Origin: Akkermansia muciniphila | Lineage (GTDB): Bacteria; Verrucomicrobiota; Verrucomicrobiia; Verrucomicrobiales; Akkermansiaceae | Reading direction: 5' to 3' | DNA length: 64,000 bases | Assembly: GCA_947624785.1 (NCBI GenBank) | Contig: CANQLV010000005.1 | Coordinates: 124,001-188,000 of the forward strand | Shown: piece after piece, positions 26,403 through 34,114 of the stretch | How the letters are laid out: each line of letters opens with the position of its first letter | Numbering within the stretch: the stretch's first letter is position 1 | Made by a program: the position numbers and the translations under genes | Notes under the pieces: generated by a model | What the model saw: the letters and a program-made list of their open reading frames with translations, nothing else | Databases searched by the model: none | What the model was told of the DNA's origin: nothing

Positions 26403-26432
26403 TTGCTATTTTCTTCATATTCAATCTATAAT
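26403..26432 (+). promoter_or_regulatory. Predicted promoter of the polysaccharide operon
   Basis: TTGCTA at 26403-26408, an 18-base spacer and a perfect TATAAT at 26427-26432 lie in AT-rich DNA upstream of the operon. Transcription would start near 26439 and give a leader of about 200 bases that contains the inverted repeat at 26478-26637. Confidence 0.45.
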
Positions 26433-26477
26433 GATAAAGGAGAAGAAAAATCGTTTTTTGAGGGCGAAATATTAAAC

Positions 26478-26637
26478 CGGATTACCAGTCCGCTGTCAAT
26501 CGAAGATTCTGACAATATAAACTTTAAGAAGTTTCTGGATTTTTATTCTAACAAAAAAACCGTTTTTCTTACTCTGCCTAAGAGGCTGAAATTGCAAACT
26601 TTTCCGGGCCTCTATTTTTAAACGGACTGGTAATCCG
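26478..26637. repeat. Perfect 15-bp inverted repeat flanking 130 AT-rich bases
   Basis: CGGATTACCAGTCCG at 26478-26492 is the exact reverse complement of CGGACTGGTAATCCG at 26623-26637. The right copy ends three bases before the first operon ATG at 26641. The enclosed 130 bases are much richer in A and T than the flanks, and near the right end hold a seven-pair stem (26581-26587 with 26607-26613, one G-T pair) followed by ATTTTTA, resembling a weak attenuator. The arrangement fits either an invertible DNA switch or a structured leader. No recombinase gene is seen nearby. Confidence 0.7.
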
Positions 26638-26640
26638 CTA

Positions 26641-27801
26641 ATGTCCGGCCGCGCCCGTTTTTGTCTTGGCATGTGTTTCGATTTTATTCCCATTTCCTCA
26701 TACACTGCATTATTTAACTGGACCATTCTTTTTTTAATTCTTGGTGCGGTTTATCAGGCGGGAACAGGAGGAATTTTTTCCGCTTCCACGGCCAGGCTGG
26801 ACAGTCTGGCCGGGTTTTTATTCGTCGTCGCCCTGATCATGTACATGGGCGCGCGTCCCGTCAGCGCGGAGTTTGGGGATACCATCAATTACGCCGCGGA
26901 ATTCCAGACGCTTCAGCAGGGGGAGGCGGGCAACTGGAAAGCCCAGTTGACCGGCATGAAGGGGGAATGGCTGTTTGCCGTCATTCTGCATGCGTGGGTG
27001 CAGCACGGCAATGTGCACGATTATTTCCTGACCTGTTCCGCGGTGTACGTGGGAGCGCTGGCCCTGGCCAGCTACAGGATTTTCGGAACCCGGTGGTTCA
27101 TTCCCTTCCTGATTACGTGCGCCATGTTCACCTTCTGGGTATACGGGGTCAACGGCGTCCGCAACGGCATGGCCGCCTCCGTGATGATTCTGGGCCTCAC
27201 CTTCCGCAGCAACCTTAAAATGCTGCTCCTTTGCACCGTGCTCGCCGTCAGCCTGCACAAGTCCATGATGCTGCTGGCCGCCGCGGGAGCCTGCGCCTGG
27301 TTTATCACGGATACGCGGTATTACGTGGCGGCGTGGGCGGGGAGCATCCTGGCCGTTATTCTGGCGGGACCCGCCCTTGGGGAGATGATTGCCTCCTCCG
27401 GCTTTTTCGATGATCCGCGCCTGACCCTTTACATCAACCAGGCGGATGAATTGAAGGCATCCTCCGCGTTGTTCAGCAGCGTGGGGTTCCGCTGGGATTT
27501 CCTGGTTTACAGCGCGCTCCCCATTGCGACAGGCTGTTACTTCCTGTTCAGGGAGGAATACCGGGACGTAATGTATACGTGGCTGCTGAACATCTACATT
27601 GCGGCCAATGCGTTCTGGATTCTCTGCATGTACGCGGCGTTCAGCAACAGGTTCGCCCAGCTTTCCTGGTTCCTGATGGGCTTCGTCTTCATCTATCCCT
27701 TTTTCAAGCAGCGGTTCTGGGCTGACCAGGAAAAGAAACTCGCCTGCTTTATCCCGGTGGTTTACGCCTTCACCTTTTACATGAATATTTACAACGCATG
27801 A
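26641..27801 (+). CDS. EpsG-family polysaccharide polymerase (Wzy-like)
   Basis: A polytopic membrane protein of up to 386 residues with about ten hydrophobic segments. Wzy-like proteins join lipid-linked repeat units on the periplasmic face. The arrangement and motifs (an FGDTINYAAEFQ segment after the second helix, then VNGVRNGMAASVMILG and LAVSLHKSMMLL) match the EpsG family: a conserved xR-N/G-x-A-x-x segment and the later His in a helix. The ATG at 26641 lies next to the inverted repeat; the in-frame ATG at 26671 (MCFDFIP) is a likely alternative. It is the first gene of the operon and overlaps the next by four bases. Confidence 0.85.
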   Translation: MSGRARFCLGMCFDFIPISSYTALFNWTILFLILGAVYQAGTGGIFSASTARLDSLAGFLFVVALIMYMGARPVSAEFGDTINYAAEFQTLQQGEAGNWKAQLTGMKGEWLFAVILHAWVQHGNVHDYFLTCSAVYVGALALASYRIFGTRWFIPFLITCAMFTFWVYGVNGVRNGMAASVMILGLTFRSNLKMLLLCTVLAVSLHKSMMLLAAAGACAWFITDTRYYVAAWAGSILAVILAGPALGEMIASSGFFDDPRLTLYINQADELKASSALFSSVGFRWDFLVYSALPIATGCYFLFREEYRDVMYTWLLNIYIAANAFWILCMYAAFSNRFAQLSWFLMGFVFIYPFFKQRFWADQEKKLACFIPVVYAFTFYMNIYNA

Positions 27802-28916
27802 AAAGGAAACTCATCCGGGTTGCGGCGTCCCCCATCTCGCTGGACCTGCTGCTCAAGGGGCAGTTGAATTACCTGAACGGGTTTTTTGACGTTCTTGCCG
27901 TGGCTTCCCCCGGCGCGGAGCATGAGCGCATCCGCCGCCGCGAGGGCGTGGAAACCGTGGAGCTTGAGATGGAACGGACCATTTCCCTGTGGAAGGATTT
28001 GAAAAGCCTGTGGCGCCTGTTCCTGCTGTTCCGCAGGGAACGCCCGTGGGGGGTGCATTCCGTGACCCCCAAGGCCGGATTGCTGAGCATGGCGGCGGCG
28101 GCGCTGGCCCGCGTTCCGGTCAGGGTCCATACCTTCACCGGCCTGATTTTCCCCTGCCGGAAGGGAGCCTTCAAGTTCCTGCTCAAGCAGATGGACCGCC
28201 TGACCTGCCTGTTTGCCACCCACGTCATTCCGGAGGGGGAAGGTGTCCGGCAGCTTTTGCTGGCGGAGAAGGTGACGGGCAAGCCCCTGGAAATCCTGGC
28301 CCACGGGAACGTCAACGGCGTTGATCCTGATTATTTCCGCCGCTCCGGCCGCCGGGAGGAAGTGAGGAAGAACCTGGAATTGCCGGAGGATGCCGTGCTG
28401 TTTGTTTTTGTGGGGCGCATTACGGAAGACAAGGGCATCCGTGAACTGCTTGCCGCGTTTTCCGCCCTGCGCGCAGAGGCCGGGAGTGCTCCCGTTTTTC
28501 TGGCTCTGGTGGGGTGGACGGAGAATTACGCCGCGGAAAAGCTGGATGTGCCCGGCGTGTTCCGTCCCGGTTTCCAGGAGGATATCCGGCCCTGGCTGGA
28601 AGCCGCGGACGCGTTCGTGCTGCCCAGCTACCGGGAGGGATTTCCCAATTCCCTGCTGCAGGCGGGTGCCATGGAACTGCCCTCCATTGCCACGGATATA
28701 TGCGGGTGCAATGAAATTGTGAAAGACGGCGTGAACGGCCTGCTGGTTCCGGCACGGGATGAAGAGGCTCTCCGGCAGGCCATGGCGGCCCTGCGGGACG
28801 ACCCGGAACGGCGCAGGAGGATGGGAGTGGAAGCGGCGGAACAGGTGAAGAGCCGTTTCTGCTGCCGGATGGTGTGGGAGGCATTGCTCCATTTTTACGG
28901 AAGGGCGTCGGCATGA
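27798..28916 (+). CDS. Family 4 glycosyltransferase
   Basis: A 372-residue GT-B transferase. The N-terminal Rossmann domain contains [30 protein letters not shown], a pattern seen in GT4 enzymes that act on undecaprenyl-linked acceptors, such as PglA-like proteins. The C-terminal donor domain shows [36 protein letters not shown] and the EEALRQAM region; the EGFPNS segment holds the conserved catalytic Glu pair region. Because it is beside pglC, it could add the second sugar. Start and stop overlap the neighbours (ATGA at both ends). Confidence 0.9.
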   Translation: MKRKLIRVAASPISLDLLLKGQLNYLNGFFDVLAVASPGAEHERIRRREGVETVELEMERTISLWKDLKSLWRLFLLFRRERPWGVHSVTPKAGLLSMAAAALARVPVRVHTFTGLIFPCRKGAFKFLLKQMDRLTCLFATHVIPEGEGVRQLLLAEKVTGKPLEILAHGNVNGVDPDYFRRSGRREEVRKNLELPEDAVLFVFVGRITEDKGIRELLAAFSALRAEAGSAPVFLALVGWTENYAAEKLDVPGVFRPGFQEDIRPWLEAADAFVLPSYREGFPNSLLQAGAMELPSIATDICGCNEIVKDGVNGLLVPARDEEALRQAMAALRDDPERRRRMGVEAAEQVKSRFCCRMVWEALLHFYGRASA

Positions 28917-29524
28917 TTTACGGGAACTGCATCAAGAGGGTGCTGGATTTTTCCGCCGCCCTGATTGTGCTGGCGGCGCTGCTGGTTCCGTTCCTGGCGC
29001 TGGCGGCGCTGCTGGCCGCCGCCAACCGCGGCACGCCGTTTTTCCGCCAGACGCGGCCCGGCCGCCACGGCAAGTTGTTCCGCATCGTCAAATTCAAGAC
29101 GATGACGGATGAGACGGACGAACGGGGGGAACTGCTGCCGGACGAACGGCGGCTGACGCGCGTGGGGCGGCTGGTGCGCTCCCTGTCCCTGGATGAACTG
29201 CCCCAGTTGTTCAATGTGCTGGCGGGGCAGATGAGCTTTATCGGTCCGCGCCCGCTGCTGCCGGAATACCTGCCCCTGTACAGTGCGGAACAGGCGCGCC
29301 GCCATGACGTGAGGCCCGGCATCACGGGCTGGGCCCAGGTCAACGGGCGCAACTCCATCGGATGGGAGCGCAAGTTTGAACTGGATGTCTGGTACGTGGA
29401 CCATCTGAGCTTGTTGCTGGATATGCGCATTATCTTTTTAACGCTGGCGAAGGTGGTCCAACGCCAGGGCATCAGCGCTGAAGGCAGCGCCACCATGGAA
29501 AAATTCACGGGTTCCGGAAAATGA
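28913..29524 (+). CDS. PglC-type undecaprenyl-phosphate phosphoglycosyltransferase
   Basis: A 203-residue monotopic membrane enzyme that transfers a sugar-1-phosphate to undecaprenyl phosphate and so starts the repeat unit. It has a single hydrophobic re-entrant segment at residues 9-35 and the family motifs [49 protein letters not shown] and [14 protein letters not shown]. The small size, with no N-terminal multi-span domain, matches PglC rather than WbaP. The next two genes make a bacillosamine-type sugar, which suggests the donor. The ATG at 28913 overlaps the preceding stop. Confidence 0.93.
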   Translation: MIYGNCIKRVLDFSAALIVLAALLVPFLALAALLAAANRGTPFFRQTRPGRHGKLFRIVKFKTMTDETDERGELLPDERRLTRVGRLVRSLSLDELPQLFNVLAGQMSFIGPRPLLPEYLPLYSAEQARRHDVRPGITGWAQVNGRNSIGWERKFELDVWYVDHLSLLLDMRIIFLTLAKVVQRQGISAEGSATMEKFTGSGK

Positions 29525-31308
29525 AGAAGAATATAGCAATCATCGGCGCCGGGGGATTCGGCAGGGAAACGGCCTGCTGCCTCCGGGCAATCAACGGGGA
29601 ATCCCCCTCCTGGAATTTGATAGGTTTCTTTGATGACGGGGTAGCCGCCGGAACGGAAAACGAGTATGGCCGCGTGCTGGGCGCGGTGGAAGAGCTGAAT
29701 GCCTGGAAGGAGCCTCTTTCCGTCGTGATCGCGATTGCTTCGCCACGGGCTTTGGAACGCATTTCCGGCCTGCTGGATAATCCGCTGCTGGATTTTCCCA
29801 ATATCATCGCCCCGGACGTGAAGTTTTATGACCGCGACCGGGTGGCCATGGGGAAGGGGAATGTCATCAGCTTCGGCCACATCTTCAGTTGCCATGTGGG
29901 CATGGGGGATTTCAACTTGTTCAGCTGCGGTTCCCTGATAGGCCATGACGTGACGCTGGGGAACTGGAACGTCGTGGCCAACGGCTGCAAGGTGTCCGGC
30001 GGCGTGACGCTGGGTAATGCCAATTTCCTGGGGGCCGCGTCCGTAGTGCTCCCGTGCCGCACGGTGAAGGGAAACGTCGTCCTGGGCGCCAATTCCACCC
30101 TGGTGCGGGATGCGCTGGAGGGAGGAACTTATGCGGGCTGTCCCGCCGTGCTGAAAAAGAAGCCTTCCCCCGCTCCGGAAAAGAAATCCACCATCTGGCT
30201 GTCCCTGGCCCAGACGGGGGAGGCGGAGGAGAGGTTCGTGCATGAAGCCTTTAAATCCAAATGGGTGACGACGGTGGGGCCGAATGTGGACGCTTTTGAA
30301 CGGGAACTGGAGGAATACCTGGGGGAAACGCACGTGGTGGCCCTGGCGTCCGGCACCTCCGCCCTTCATCTGGGGCTGGTGATGCTGGGGGTGGGGCCGG
30401 GGGATGAAGTGCTCTGCCAGTCCATGACGTTTGCCGCTTCCGCCAATCCCATCATTTACCAGGGGGCTTCCCCCGTGTTTGTGGACAGTGAGGAAAAGAC
30501 GTGGAACATGTCCCCGGAGATGCTGGAGGAGGCCATCAGGGACCGCATCAGGCGGACGGGCCGCACGCCCAAGGCCATCATTCCAGTGGACCTTTACGGG
30601 ATGCCCGCCAGCATGGAGGAGATCCTGGAGATTGCCGGGAAGTACGGCATTCCCGTGCTGGAGGACGCCGCGGAGGCTCTCGGTTCCGAATACCGGGGCA
30701 GGAAGTGCGGGGTATTCGGCACGTACGGCGCTTTTTCCTTTAACGGAAACAAGATCATCACCACCTCCGGCGGGGGAGCGCTGTGCTGCCCGGACGAGGA
30801 ATCCCGGAACAGGGTCAAGTTTTACGCCACCCAGGCCAGGGACCAGGCGCCGCATTATGAACACACGCACATCGGCTACAATTACCGCCTCAGCAACGTG
30901 TGCGCGGGCATAGGCCGCGGTCAGATGCGCTCCCTCCCCTCCTTCCTGGAAAAAAGGCGCGGCATCCATGAAGAATACCTCCGCCGGCTTTCCGGCGCGC
31001 CGGGGCTGTCCCTGCTGGAAAATCCGGATTCCCGCTACCATTCCAACCACTGGCTGACCTGCGTTCAGGTCAATCCGGAGGAGGCCCGGTTTGACCGGGA
31101 AACGCTGCGGCTGGCGCTTCAGAAGGCCGGGGTGGAAAGCCGCCCCCTCTGGAAGCCCATGCATTTGCAGCCCGTGTTCCGCTCCTGCCCGTTTTACGGA
31201 TCCGGTGTATCGGACCGCCTCTTTGAACAGGGCCTGTGCCTGCCTTCGGGCGCTTCCCTGACCGGGGAGGACATGGACCGCATCATTGACGTTATGGCAA
31301 CCCTTTAA
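29521..31308 (+). CDS. Fused PglD-like acetyltransferase and PglE-like aminotransferase
   Basis: A 595-residue two-domain protein. Residues 1-210 are a PglD-like acetyltransferase: a Rossmann-like head with [10 protein letters not shown] at 5-14, then a left-handed beta helix with the catalytic-His motif IGHDV (His142). Residues 220-595 are a PLP aminotransferase of the DegT/DnrJ/EryC1/StrS family: [23 protein letters not shown], and the PLP-binding Lys in [11 protein letters not shown] (Lys411). In Campylobacter these two steps, amination then N-acetylation of the 4-keto sugar, are separate proteins. The reactions lie in UDP-diacetylbacillosamine synthesis together with the dehydratase that follows. 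The gene overlaps pglC by four bases. Confidence 0.9.
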   Translation: MKKNIAIIGAGGFGRETACCLRAINGESPSWNLIGFFDDGVAAGTENEYGRVLGAVEELNAWKEPLSVVIAIASPRALERISGLLDNPLLDFPNIIAPDVKFYDRDRVAMGKGNVISFGHIFSCHVGMGDFNLFSCGSLIGHDVTLGNWNVVANGCKVSGGVTLGNANFLGAASVVLPCRTVKGNVVLGANSTLVRDALEGGTYAGCPAVLKKKPSPAPEKKSTIWLSLAQTGEAEERFVHEAFKSKWVTTVGPNVDAFERELEEYLGETHVVALASGTSALHLGLVMLGVGPGDEVLCQSMTFAASANPIIYQGASPVFVDSEEKTWNMSPEMLEEAIRDRIRRTGRTPKAIIPVDLYGMPASMEEILEIAGKYGIPVLEDAAEALGSEYRGRKCGVFGTYGAFSFNGNKIITTSGGGALCCPDEESRNRVKFYATQARDQAPHYEHTHIGYNYRLSNVCAGIGRGQMRSLPSFLEKRRGIHEEYLRRLSGAPGLSLLENPDSRYHSNHWLTCVQVNPEEARFDRETLRLALQKAGVESRPLWKPMHLQPVFRSCPFYGSGVSDRLFEQGLCLPSGASLTGEDMDRIIDVMATL

Positions 31309-31313
31309 ATTTC

Positions 31314-33305
31314 ATGTTTATGGAACGGACGGATCATAATCCTATCGCGCGTTTCCTCTATCACGCGAGACACTATTTATTGAACTCCAGCGAGAAATTC
31401 GTTTTTGCGCTGGATCTGGCCGTTTCCCTGGCGGCGACATTTCTGGCCTTTTTGTACTGCCGGTTCCTGTACCGGGGAAACTGGCTGATGCCCAATATCC
31501 AGTACATTCTTCTCATTGATTTGGCGGTCACCGGCATTGTCCTTTGGAACTCGGGCTTATATAGAAGCATGATCCGGTTCACGACGCTGAAGGACATTCA
31601 AAGGCTGCTGGGAGCCATCCTGCTGTCGTGCATCCTCATCAGCCTGGTGTACACCTTTTTGTGGCCGGCCTATTACAAGGTGCACTTTGCCGGGGTGGTT
31701 TTCAATTTCATGCTGACCAGCGTGGCGTTGATCGGCGGCCGTCTGGCCTGCATCGGCGGCCGGAGCTGGCTGGACCATTTCCGTGCGGAGGAATCCCTTT
31801 CCTCCATCACCACCTCCGGGCGCAAGAGGGTGGCCTTGGCCGGGAAGCTGGACGCCTGCCTGCTGAAAGCCTCCTTGATCAGGAGCCTGAAGAGCGAGGA
31901 ATATGAAATTGTGGGCATTCTGACGTCTGAACAGCAGGCGGACGGAAGAACGATCAGGGATATTCCCGTTCGTTTTGTGCGTGAAGCTTCCGATGTGGAG
32001 GATGTTTTGGGCATATTCAAGGCCTCGGCCATCATTTTCGTAGGCAAGGATGACCTTCTCGAAGAAAAAAAGCTGGCTGACGTTTGCCTGGAACGGGGAA
32101 TCAGCCTCCTCATTTCCCATGACCTGTTCCAGTCGTTTCATGATTATTCCGGCTTGGCCGTGGACGACGTGCAGATTGAAGATTTGATGGACCGGGAGGA
32201 AATCAACATTGACGAAGGGATGATTTCCGCGGGAATTAAGGGCAGCGTGGTGATGGTGACGGGAGCTGCCGGTTCCATCGGCAGCGAGCTGGTCAGGCAG
32301 TTGTGCCGGTTTGCCCCCCGGAGGATCGTGTTGCTTGACCACGCGGAAACTCCCTTATGGCTGATCAGGAAGGAAATAGAAAAAGACTATCCTCAGGTTT
32401 CCGTCGCCAGCTGCATCACCAGCATCTGCCACCGCCGCCAGATGGAATACTGCATGTGGCAGTGGCGCCCCGATCTGATTTTTCATGCGGCCGCCTACAA
32501 GCATGTTCCCATCATGGAGGAAGACCCCTGCACGGCCGTGATCAATAATGTCAAGGGAACCGTGCACGTGGCTTCCCTGGCCGTCAAATACGGCGTCAAG
32601 CGGTTCGTCATGGTTTCCACGGACAAGGCGGTGAACCCCACCAGCGTGATGGGGGCGACCAAGCGGCTGGCTGAAATGTACGTGCAAAGCCTGGGGGAAT
32701 CCTTGAAAAGGCAGGACGCCGCCGCTCCGACCGTGTTTATTACCACGCGCTTCGGCAACGTGCTGGGAAGCGCCGGTTCCGTCATTCCCCTCTTCAAGGA
32801 TCAGATCAAGAAAGGAGGGCCCGTCACGGTGACTCATCCTGAAATCGTCCGTTATTTCATGACCATTCCGGAAGCCTGCCGCCTGATTCTCCAGGCGAAC
32901 GCCATGGGCTCCGGCGGCGAGATTTTCGTGTTCGACATGGGCGAGCAGGTGAAAATCGTTGAGCTGGCAAAGAAGATGATCCGCCTGGCGGGGCTTTCCC
33001 CGCTGAAGGATATCCGCATTGTGTTCACGGGCCTGCGCCCCGGGGAAAAACTTTATGAGGAGCTGCTGACGGATTACGAGCAGACCCGGGAAACCGCCCA
33101 CAAGCGCATCCGCATTTTCGAGGCCAGGAAGTACGACATGTCCGAGCTGAAAGACGCCTTTGAAGAATTGGTGCAGCATGCGGAATCCCGCCGTCTGGAA
33201 GATACCGTACGCGCCATGAAACAATTGATACCCGAATATAAAAGCAACAATTCCCCTTACCAGAAATACGACTACCTGGACTCAAAAGAACTCCTCACCA
33301 TCTAA
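31314..33305 (+). CDS. Membrane-bound nucleotide-sugar 4,6-dehydratase (PglF/WbpM-like)
   Basis: A 663-residue enzyme that converts UDP-GlcNAc to its 4-keto-6-deoxy derivative, the first step of bacillosamine-type synthesis. Four N-terminal membrane helices (about residues 20-150) are followed by a CoA-binding-like Rossmann domain (about 175-290) and an SDR domain: VTGAAGSIGSELV near 314-326, then HAAAYKHVPIMEE and STDKAVNPTSVMGATKR. In that last motif Met and Lys sit where Tyr and Lys are in other SDRs, the S-M-K signature of the PglF/WbpM group. ATGs at 31314 and 31320 are both possible. It lies five bases after the pglD/E fusion. Confidence 0.95.
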   Translation: MFMERTDHNPIARFLYHARHYLLNSSEKFVFALDLAVSLAATFLAFLYCRFLYRGNWLMPNIQYILLIDLAVTGIVLWNSGLYRSMIRFTTLKDIQRLLGAILLSCILISLVYTFLWPAYYKVHFAGVVFNFMLTSVALIGGRLACIGGRSWLDHFRAEESLSSITTSGRKRVALAGKLDACLLKASLIRSLKSEEYEIVGILTSEQQADGRTIRDIPVRFVREASDVEDVLGIFKASAIIFVGKDDLLEEKKLADVCLERGISLLISHDLFQSFHDYSGLAVDDVQIEDLMDREEINIDEGMISAGIKGSVVMVTGAAGSIGSELVRQLCRFAPRRIVLLDHAETPLWLIRKEIEKDYPQVSVASCITSICHRRQMEYCMWQWRPDLIFHAAAYKHVPIMEEDPCTAVINNVKGTVHVASLAVKYGVKRFVMVSTDKAVNPTSVMGATKRLAEMYVQSLGESLKRQDAAAPTVFITTRFGNVLGSAGSVIPLFKDQIKKGGPVTVTHPEIVRYFMTIPEACRLILQANAMGSGGEIFVFDMGEQVKIVELAKKMIRLAGLSPLKDIRIVFTGLRPGEKLYEELLTDYEQTRETAHKRIRIFEARKYDMSELKDAFEELVQHAESRRLEDTVRAMKQLIPEYKSNNSPYQKYDYLDSKELLTI

Positions 33306-33324
33306 CCTCTGCCTGATCCATCCA

Positions 33325-34110
33325 ATGAAATACCTATATTTGTTCCGCCATCCCGCCCTGTGGAGCCGCCTGCTGGTAGCCGCCGCCCTGGCGTGCACGC
33401 TCCCCGCCTGCGTCAAGCCTGAAGAAGTCAATTACGTCCAGAACCTGGTGCTGGACCAGAAGGCCTCCATCGGGAAGGAGTATAAAATTGTCATCAAGAA
33501 GGATGACCGCCTGTTCATTTCCGTCAGCAGCAAGAATCCCACGCTCGCGCAGATGTTCAACAAGGACAGCGGCAGCGTTTCCAGCCCCAGGGATGACGAG
33601 CGCGGATACTTCGTGAACACGGACGGCGATATCGTGTTCCCCGTTCTGGGGAGAATCAAGGCCGTGGGCAAAACCTGCACCCAGCTGGCGAGCGACATTG
33701 AAAGTGAAATCATCAGGGAAGGATATATCAAGGATCCCGCCGTCAGCGTGCGCCTGATGAACTTTAAATTCTCCGTGCTCGGGGAAGTGTCCAAGCCGGG
33801 CAATTATGAAATCAAGGGGGAACGCCTGACGCTGCTGGAAGCTCTGAGCAAGGCCGGGGACCTGAACATGGACGGCAACCGTGACATTTACATCATCCGG
33901 GAAGCAGGGGGAGAGCGCATTGCGTCCAAGGTGGACCTGCGGAACAGCGACCTGTTCCATTCCCCCTACTACTACATCCAGCAGAATGACGTCATTTACG
34001 TCACTCCGTCGGACAGGAAGGTGAACACTCGGAGCGAACAGCTCCAGATTTATCCCTACCTGATTTCCGGCACCTCCATTGCCATGGTCATTCTGGCCTT
34101 CTGCATTTAA
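33325..34110 (+). CDS. Wza-like polysaccharide export lipoprotein
   Basis: A 261-residue outer-membrane export protein. The signal peptide ends in a possible lipobox at Cys29 (LPAC) or Cys24. The poly-export domain (about residues 48-120, DRLFISVSSKNPTLAQMF then GYFVNTDGDIVFPVLGRIK) precedes one SLBB-like domain (SVLGEVSKPGNYEIKG, then DVIYVTPSD). A hydrophobic C-terminal segment (ISGTSIAMVILAFCI) could be a membrane helix. It should form the outer-membrane pore that works with the Wzc-like protein encoded four bases downstream. Confidence 0.9.
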   Translation: MKYLYLFRHPALWSRLLVAAALACTLPACVKPEEVNYVQNLVLDQKASIGKEYKIVIKKDDRLFISVSSKNPTLAQMFNKDSGSVSSPRDDERGYFVNTDGDIVFPVLGRIKAVGKTCTQLASDIESEIIREGYIKDPAVSVRLMNFKFSVLGEVSKPGNYEIKGERLTLLEALSKAGDLNMDGNRDIYIIREAGGERIASKVDLRNSDLFHSPYYYIQQNDVIYVTPSDRKVNTRSEQLQIYPYLISGTSIAMVILAFCI

Positions 34111-34114
34111 TCCC

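Larger units (their letters stand above)
26249..26640. other. Divergent regulatory region between GT2 gene and polysaccharide operon
   Basis: This 392-base gap contains the promoter and the inverted repeat listed separately. A 72-codon frame at 26403-26621 crosses the predicted promoter, has no ribosome-binding site and no recognisable protein character, so I regard the region as regulatory. Confidence 0.5.

Noticed and set aside
26403-26621. 72-codon frame before the polysaccharide operon
   Set aside because: It crosses the predicted promoter and left repeat, has no ribosome-binding site and no recognisable protein features.
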